A stretch of DNA of 10,072 nucleotides from WJJR01 sp964440935 (GTDB lineage: Bacteria > Zixibacteria > MSB-5A5 > WJJR01), in contig CAYTTY010000074.1 of the NCBI GenBank assembly GCA_964440935.1, positions 1 to 10,072 on the forward strand, in the 5' to 3' direction. The notes under the pieces are model-generated. The model saw only the letters and a list, made by a program, of their open reading frames with translations, was not told the origin of the DNA and ran no database searches. The translations under genes were made by a program, and so were the position numbers. Positions 6,749-10,072 of this stretch are shown in pieces. Each line of letters starts with the position of its first letter. Within the stretch, counting starts at the first letter, position 1.

Positions 6749-6773
6749 AGCAGGGGTGAACTTCCCCCTCCGC

Positions 6774-6813
6774 CTAAACAAAAAGCCCCCACCGGTCTGA
6801 ACCGGTGGGGGCT
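6774..6813 (-). terminator. Rho-independent terminator of the Cys-rich gene
   Basis: A perfect 13-bp GC-rich stem (6784-6796 with 6801-6813, AGCCCCCACCGGT) with a 4-base loop (6797-6800) is followed on the minus strand by TTTTTGTTTA. It begins 28 bases after the stop codon at 6842. This is a textbook intrinsic terminator and the strongest regulatory signal in the window. Confidence 0.93.
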
Positions 6814-6841
6814 GAATTCAGATAGCGAATTCGATCAGACG

Positions 6842-7501
6842 TTAGTTCGACGCACCGCTCGGCTTGGCACTGGCGGTGGTGGCCGAGGCCTTTTTCGACG
6901 CGCAGCAGCCGTCACTCTTGGCCGAGGCTTTCGTCGCCTTGGCGCAATCGGCTTTGTCACTGGCCATTGAGGTCAAGCCCTTCTCATCGGCCACTTTGGC
7001 CGCGGCTTCCTTGCTCATGCCCTTAGCCACACAGGCATCGATGTAGGCTTCGCGGCTGTACGTCGGCTCGCCATCGGTGGCATTTGCGGTCTTAATGATA
7101 TTGACACTGCCCTCATGGCACTCACCGGCCTTGGAGCCGGCCGCCTGGCACTTGGCGTAGCACGCCTCGGCCTCGGCGCGGGTGTAACCCTTCTCCGCCA
7201 TGCACTTGGCAATACAGGCGTCCTTGTCACAGGTCTTGGCGTCGGACGCATTCGCCGTGGTCACCTTGGCGTCGGTCGCCTCGGCGGTCTTCACGTCGCC
7301 CTTTTCCGTGCACGGCTTGGTGCAGGCAGCTTTGGCTTCAGCCGAGCAACCCGGACCCGCAACCGCTTCACTGGTGCTAAACAACGATGACAGCATGCAG
7401 CCCGATCCACAATCGGTGCCGCTGATGTACGCGCCGCCGACAAGCACAACAAACGCTGCGGTTAGTGCGACGGTGGCTTTGTTGATTTTCCAAAATCTCA
7501 T
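6842..7501 (-). CDS. Cys- and Ala-rich exported protein with twin CX3C motif
   Basis: The product is 219 residues. GGAGG lies 5 bases upstream of the ATG at 7501, so the start is firm. Residues 5-28 form a single N-terminal hydrophobic segment (signal or anchor). The rest is hydrophilic and Ala/Lys-rich, with 15 cysteines. They group as C31-x3-C35, C52, C60-x3-C64, C91-x4-C96-x3-C100, C114-x3-C118, C128, C157, C186 and C199-C200. The stretch C96-C118 is a twin CX3C with 13 residues between the pairs and reads as two helices joined by GYTR. A second, Cys-poor version follows at 153-175 (DACVAKGMSKEAAAK). I do not recognise a named family. Metal binding, disulfide structure or a redox role are all possible. 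It has its own terminator and candidate promoter, so it is probably a single-gene transcript. Confidence 0.85.
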   Translation of the reverse strand: MRFWKINKATVALTAAFVVLVGGAYISGTDCGSGCMLSSLFSTSEAVAGPGCSAEAKAACTKPCTEKGDVKTAEATDAKVTTANASDAKTCDKDACIAKCMAEKGYTRAEAEACYAKCQAAGSKAGECHEGSVNIIKTANATDGEPTYSREAYIDACVAKGMSKEAAAKVADEKGLTSMASDKADCAKATKASAKSDGCCASKKASATTASAKPSGASN

Positions 7502-7610
7502 TCAATCCTCCATTACGGGTTACAGTCTTATCTGGACTCTATTTATCTACTTTTATCGACAGTTACAGATGTGTACTCGATGTAATGGTCGCAACAGTAT
7601 TCTGCTCCGG

Positions 7611-7631
7611 CGGTTCCGTAAAAAAGAACCG
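7611..7631 (-). promoter_or_regulatory. Hairpin in the leader of the Cys-rich gene
   Basis: CGGTTC (7611-7616) and GAACCG (7626-7631) form a 6-bp stem. On the minus strand the loop is mostly T. It falls close to the predicted transcript start from the promoter at 7642-7669, so it would be a 5'-end stem that could stabilise the roughly 130-nt leader. No known riboswitch was recognised. Confidence 0.3.
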
Positions 7632-7641
7632 TAATTGCCCC

Positions 7642-7669
7642 AATTTAAGCGGAACAGATTGCCTGTCAA
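7642..7669 (-). promoter_or_regulatory. Probable promoter of the Cys-rich gene
   Basis: On the minus strand, a perfect TTGACA (7664-7669) and TAAATT (7642-7647, 4 of 6) are spaced 16 bp. Transcription would begin near 7635, leaving an untranslated leader of about 130 nt before the ATG at 7501. Confidence 0.5.
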
Positions 7670-7781
7670 GACAATCCATGATTTTCGTTACTCTTGCAAC
7701 GGGAGGTAGGCCCTATACCGTATATCTCGGACAACAGCCGTGGCGTTCAGCGGATACCCAAAACTATTCGCCCCCAACAGG

Positions 7782-7811
7782 TTGACAAAAATGGGAGTGT
7801 TGTCGTATCCT
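7782..7811 (+). promoter_or_regulatory. Probable promoter of the propeller lipoprotein gene
   Basis: A perfect TTGACA (7782-7787) and TATCCT (7806-7811, 4 of 6) are spaced 18 bp. Transcription would begin near 7818, about 60 nt before the ATG at 7881. It also argues against the longer open frame starting at 7740, which would begin upstream of this promoter. Confidence 0.55.
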
Positions 7812-7880
7812 TTAGGCGTCCCGCACGCGCCGTTGGCCGGTGTGACACCATCTGGTTCGATTCAAACGAGGAGACTCTCA

Positions 7881-9035
7881 ATGCGCTTCACCGATTTGAC
7901 CGCCAAAGTAATGCTCACGCTGGTGTTGACCGTCACGGTCGGCCTCATCGCTATCAGTTGTTCCGACGATGACACCCCAACCGGACCGGATCATGATCAC
8001 GAGCCGCTGTTCATCCTTAACGAGGGATCGAATTCGTTATTCATCTACCAGGTTCCCGGTTTGCATGGTCCCGATACGATTCCTATGCCGACTACCTTCC
8101 CCCATCACCTCCACTTCAATCCGACAGGAGGCGATTACTACATCGTCGCGCGTAATAAGAACGGATTAGGACGTGCCTACAGCCTCGATCTGCAAACGCA
8201 TGCCGTTAACGACTCATCGGACTTCTTTGGTCTCTTGACTGGAGTGACCACCAATCACCACGGCAGCCAGCTATACATTTCGAATTTTGGTACCCAGACG
8301 GCTCAACGCGATTCGATGTGGAGAATGAATCCCACGACATTTGCGGTCGAGGAGGTGATTCAGACTGGCTCCCAGCCGCACTTCATTGAGGTCACACCCG
8401 ACAATGAGATTGCCGTCGTGGTCAACACCGCCAGCGATGAAGTCACGCTGTATTACCCGAACGGCGATCCACAGAACAACGTGTTTAACGTCTCAATCCA
8501 CCCCGATCCCGGCGACCGGCCACAGATCGGATTTCCGAAGTACGCCCCGTACGGACTCGCGATCGCCGACAATGATTCGATTGCGTACCTCTCATGCCGT
8601 CAGGCGGATGATCCCGGACGGATGGAGGTATTCGTCTTCGACTTGGTCCAACAGCAAACGGTTGACACGATCCACCTCGACTGGCAGGAACGATTTGTGG
8701 GACAGGGTCAATACCGGGGCGGTCTGGCCATCCTCCTCGAGAATGACCGCTACCTGGCCGTGACATCGCAACACGGGAACGGTGTGTATCTGATCGACCT
8801 TCTGGATTACTCGTACGACGAGGTCGTGTTCAGTCAGAACTGGACCTTTGGCATTACGGCGACCAGTGACGAGGAATGGCTGTATGTCACCGCCAGTAAT
8901 GATCGCACACAGCAACGCGGCTGGGTCTACGAATTGAAGCGCGACGGCGGCACCCTGACCGTCACCGATTCCGCGCAGGCCGACATGATCCCCAACGGGT
9001 GCCATGTTCTCCACGCGCACGGGCACGGCGGCTGA
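7881..9035 (+). CDS. Beta-propeller-like lipoprotein with His-rich C-terminus
   Basis: The product is 384 residues. The ATG at 7881 has GAGGAG 7 bases upstream (7868-7873) and begins a lipoprotein signal with lipobox AISC (Cys27), followed by SDDDTPTG. An in-frame start at 7740 would put 47 residues before the signal and is rejected. The body has at least five repeats of the YVTN/WD40-like type, with strand pairs such as PHHLHFNPTGGDYYIVA, PHFIEVTPDNEIAVVV, PYGLAIADNDSIAYLS, GGLAILLENDRYLAVTS and TFGITATSDEEWLYVTA. A seven-bladed propeller is likely. The protein ends with Cys374 and His375, 378, 380 and 382, and DHDHEP follows the lipid anchor, so metal binding is possible. It is probably anchored in the outer membrane or periplasm. 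Its partner or ligand is unknown. It is divergent from the Cys-rich gene. Confidence 0.88.
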   Translation: MRFTDLTAKVMLTLVLTVTVGLIAISCSDDDTPTGPDHDHEPLFILNEGSNSLFIYQVPGLHGPDTIPMPTTFPHHLHFNPTGGDYYIVARNKNGLGRAYSLDLQTHAVNDSSDFFGLLTGVTTNHHGSQLYISNFGTQTAQRDSMWRMNPTTFAVEEVIQTGSQPHFIEVTPDNEIAVVVNTASDEVTLYYPNGDPQNNVFNVSIHPDPGDRPQIGFPKYAPYGLAIADNDSIAYLSCRQADDPGRMEVFVFDLVQQQTVDTIHLDWQERFVGQGQYRGGLAILLENDRYLAVTSQHGNGVYLIDLLDYSYDEVVFSQNWTFGITATSDEEWLYVTASNDRTQQRGWVYELKRDGGTLTVTDSAQADMIPNGCHVLHAHGHGG

Positions 9036-9052
9036 TCACAAAACGGCAAGCG

Positions 9053-9103
9053 CGACGGCCGTGCTACACTTTTGCGAACCGGAACCGAATTTTGACAACG
9101 CCC
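9053..9103 (+). repeat. Composite repeat with 29-nt unit, copy D
   Basis: GACGGCCGTGCTAC (9054-9067) and a 29-nt unit (9077-9100, CGGAACCGAATTTTGACAAC) occur in the same order and spacing as at 96-149. It starts 18 bases after the stop codon of the lipoprotein gene. The upstream ACGGC can pair with GCCGT at 9058-9062, but the hairpin is short and no T run follows, so I do not call it a terminator. Confidence 0.6.
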
Positions 9104-9127
9104 AAAGGCACCAATGCGTCCACGGGT

Positions 9128-9185
9128 GGGGCAGACGCACAGGTCTGCCCCTACCGATTGTAGGGGCGCACCTACGTGTGCGCCC
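9128..9185. repeat. Tandem pair of short hairpins
   Basis: The first hairpin has a perfect 9-bp stem (9128-9136 with 9143-9151, GGGGCAGAC). The second has a perfect 8-bp stem (9164-9171 with 9178-9185, GGGCGCAC). The two-hairpin arrangement resembles the element at 64-112, but the sequence differs. Hairpins of this GTAGGGGC style are common between genes in many bacteria. Confidence 0.65.
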
Positions 9186-9267
9186 ACACGCGCCACTTAT
9201 GAAACAGCCTCTTCCTGTCTGCACATTCGGCGAAACCGAATGGGGTATTTCAACGGACCCTTGAGAT

Positions 9268-9359
9268 CCGTGGCACTCTCCTGCAAACGGAAAAGACTTG
9301 TGACAACCGCTTTATAGCGATTGTCAGAAGTATTTTCCGTTTGTATTTGGGTGCCACGG
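9268..9359. repeat. 92-bp palindrome made of two opposed half-units
   Basis: CCGTGGCAC (9268-9276) pairs with GTGCCACGG (9351-9359). Inside it, two 28-nt arms (from 9284 and to 9343), each containing a 29-nt unit, face each other around a TTTATA centre and differ at only three positions. The short stretches between outer and inner arms do not match, which would leave an internal bulge. Each half has the same order as the 51-bp repeat at 1-51, so this is that unit plus an inverted copy. Confidence 0.85.
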
Positions 9360-9403
9360 GCCTAAAGGGGCGTGTTGAAGGACACCCGAGAATCAGAGCC
9401 TTC

Positions 9404-9475
9404 GGGAGGGCGAGCCTCCCGGCGAGCCGCAACCGCATGTTCCACACGGCGGCTCGGCGGGAGCCTCGCCCTCCC
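9404..9475. repeat. Hairpin with 27-nt GC-rich arms
   Basis: The arms 9404-9430 and 9449-9475 are complementary at 25 of 27 positions around an 18-base loop. The arm begins GGGAGGGCGAG and ends GAGCCGC. I recall similar GGGAGGGCGAGGCTCCC motifs as abundant intergenic repeats in other bacterial groups, which I cannot verify here. No T tract follows on either strand. Confidence 0.8.
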
Positions 9476-9517
9476 CAGTCTGAGGTGATGATAGACAGCA
9501 GGTTTTGCAACACACCC

Positions 9518-9744
9518 CTAGTGTTATGTCACGCGTGATATGTCGTAGGGCAGGAGCACTGCGCGTCCGTGACTTCGGAGACGGCGGGGGCGCTGGCAGC
9601 GCAGGGCTCCTGCCGATGGCGTTGTCGCGTGTCCGGCAGGAGCCCCGGGCGGGCAGCCGAATTGACCATGCCGAGCACGCATGGCGCCCGGTGCTCCTGC
9701 CCTACGGAATTCTGTCCGGCTCTTGGTGCGTGACATGACACTAG
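9518..9744. mobile_element. 227-bp MITE-like element with CTAG ends
   Basis: Terminal inverted repeats of 17 bp (9518-9534 and 9728-9744) match at 16 of 17 positions, beginning CTAGTGT and ending CACGC. Inside are a perfect 16-bp inverted repeat (9544-9559 with 9691-9706, CGTAGGGCAGGAGCAC) and a perfect 12-bp one (9604-9615 with 9634-9645, GGGCTCCTGCCG). There is no coding capacity. CTAG ends fit the known preference of IS630/Tc1-type elements for a duplicated TA within NTAN sites, so it may be a non-autonomous relative; that is inference. The inner palindromes may be a second element nested inside the first. Confidence 0.65.
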
Positions 9745-9866
9745 AGGCCCGTGGCACCCTGATCCAAACGGAAAGGATTTATGACAATTGCTCTACATCG
9801 TCCGCTCAATCGGAAGATATTTCTGACAATCACTCTATAGCGATTGCCATAAGTATTTTCCGTTTG
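9742..9866. repeat. 51-bp repeat, right copy, followed by further 29-nt units
   Basis: 9742-9792 repeats 1-51 at 49 of 51 positions. It shares CTAG with the right end of the MITE-like element. Two direct 29-nt units (9766-9794 and 9808-9837) are followed by an inverted one (9839-9866) joined through TATA, the same head-to-head junction as in the 92-bp palindrome. Here the outer CCGTGGCAC arm has no partner, so the structure is an incomplete or rearranged version. Confidence 0.8.
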
Positions 9867-9901
9867 CGACTGCAATCCATTGGGCCGTCAGGGACCCTCG
9901 C

Positions 9902-9987
9902 TGTCATCCCCGCGAAAGCGGGGATCCATTTTGACCCCAGCCACGCGCGGAAAATGGATTCCTCCGCCGCGGCGGACGGGAATGACA
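9902..9987. repeat. 86-bp cloverleaf-like REP element
   Basis: TGTCAT (9902-9907) and ATGACA (9982-9987) close the element. Inside are a 6-bp stem CCCCGC/GCGGGG with a GAAA tetraloop (9908-9923), a 9-bp stem ATCCATTTT/AAAATGGAT (9924-9932 with 9951-9959), and a perfect 14-bp palindrome TCCGCCGCGGCGGA (9963-9976). Repeats of the type GTCATTCCCGCGAAAGCGGG are widespread in bacterial intergenic DNA, and this is a clear variant. On either strand it could fold into three arms. Confidence 0.85.
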
Positions 9988-10001
9988 ACACGTCTCAATT
10001 T

Positions 10002-10041
10002 AATCGGAAAATTATTCTGACAATCGCTCTAGTGTTATGTC
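10002..10041 (+). repeat. 29-nt unit joined to a second MITE-like end
   Basis: A 29-nt unit (10002-10030) ends in GCTCTA, and its last bases overlap CTAGTGTTATGTC (10029-10041), which equals the left end of the element at 9518-9744. After that the sequence differs (CCAGAAA instead of ACGCGTG), so this is either a diverged element running out of the window or a shared terminal motif. Confidence 0.6.
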
Positions 10042-10072
10042 CCAGAAATAGCGTCACATAGTCGTTTGAGTT

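Larger units (their letters stand above)
6462..6841. other. Intergenic region: repeat fragments, palindrome, terminator
   Basis: No gene is supported. The stretch holds a weak promoter (6492-6520), a perfect 14-bp palindrome (6615-6628, GCGGACGCGTCCGC), a 26-bp dispersed repeat (6658-6683), an imperfect hairpin (6719-6748) and the terminator of the Cys-rich gene (6774-6813). Short open frames run through it on the minus strand, but they include the terminator stem and lack ribosome binding sites, so I do not call them. Confidence 0.65.
7502..7880. other. Divergent regulatory region
   Basis: This 379-bp stretch separates two divergent genes for exported proteins and holds no gene. It contains a candidate minus-strand promoter (7642-7669), a candidate plus-strand promoter (7782-7811), a 6-bp hairpin (7611-7631) inside the long minus-strand leader, and three GATAA motifs on the minus strand at about 7530-7560. 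The composition is more AT-rich next to the Cys-rich gene than elsewhere in the window, as expected for a regulatory region. Confidence 0.65.
9036..10072. other. Repeat island without genes
   Basis: Roughly three quarters of this stretch is covered by the repeated or palindromic elements listed separately. The open frames in it (for example 9681-10061) cross several of them, have no ribosome binding site, and read as composition artefacts. No transposase gene is present, so any mobile elements here are non-autonomous or decayed. The 29-nt unit reappears at the right end (10002-10030), followed by CTAGTGTTATGTC (10029-10041), so the island continues past the window. Confidence 0.75.

Noticed and set aside
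6607..6792. Minus-strand frame of 61 codons between the Cys-rich and transporter genes
   Set aside because: It begins inside the terminator stem and includes repeat DNA, with no ribosome binding site.
9041..9075. Hairpin after the lipoprotein gene as terminator
   Set aside because: The stem ACGGC/GCCGT is 5 bp and the T run is four bases away from it. The region is better explained as a copy of the composite repeat.
9681..10061. Open frame of 126 codons on the plus strand in the right margin
   Set aside because: It runs through the end of the MITE-like element, three 29-nt units and the REP element, has no ribosome binding site, and the product has no recognisable features.
9036..10072. CRISPR-like array of the 29-nt units
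   Set aside because: Copies differ in sequence, spacing and orientation, and the units are not separated by spacers of even length. No cas gene is present.

Overview
The window looks like chromosomal DNA of an uncultivated Gram-negative bacterium with fairly high GC. Three proteins have Sec-type signal peptides, one has a lipobox, and one has a single N-terminal hydrophobic segment. The lipoprotein opens with a Cys-Ser-Asp-Asp-Asp sequence, and the proteins around 367-3583 recall lineages of the FCB superphylum and neighbouring candidate phyla such as Zixibacteria. That placement is an impression from protein style, not a phylogeny. No rRNA, tRNA, CRISPR array or transposase gene is visible.

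Layout. 1-366 is a repeat-rich margin without a gene. 367-1674 (minus) is a secreted protein with a glutamine-amidotransferase-like elbow, from a family often filed as 'asparagine synthetase B'. It is divergent from 2006-3583 (plus), a secreted HExxH metallopeptidase with an NTF2-like N-terminal domain. Then comes a minus-strand cluster, read right to left: an EamA/DMT transporter (5565-6461), a secreted M48-like protein whose first zinc histidine is replaced by arginine (4800-5489), and a protein with two GNAT domains (3815-4768). The spacings of 75 and 31 bp suggest an operon with a possible internal promoter. 6842-7501 (minus) encodes a Cys-rich exported protein with a very clear rho-independent terminator. 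It is divergent from 7881-9035 (plus), a beta-propeller-like lipoprotein with a His-rich C-terminus. The two share a 379-bp region with a candidate promoter for each direction.

9036-10072 has no believable gene. About three quarters of it is made of at least seven kinds of palindromic or repeated element set nearly end to end: a 29-nt unit, also found elsewhere in the window; a 92-bp palindrome; a 227-bp MITE-like element with 17-bp terminal inverted repeats starting CTAG; an 86-bp cloverleaf-like REP element; a hairpin with 27-nt arms; and small hairpins. The 29-nt unit occurs 11 times in the window, always between genes. A 51-bp stretch containing it sits at the left edge (1-51) and again at 9742-9792 with 49/51 identity.

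The genes do not form an obvious pathway. The common theme is the cell envelope: export, metallopeptidase folds and possible metal ligands. The most unusual parts are the layered intergenic repeats, the probable pseudopeptidase, and the divergent Cys-rich / His-tailed exported pair. I saw no clear new defence or mobile gene system.
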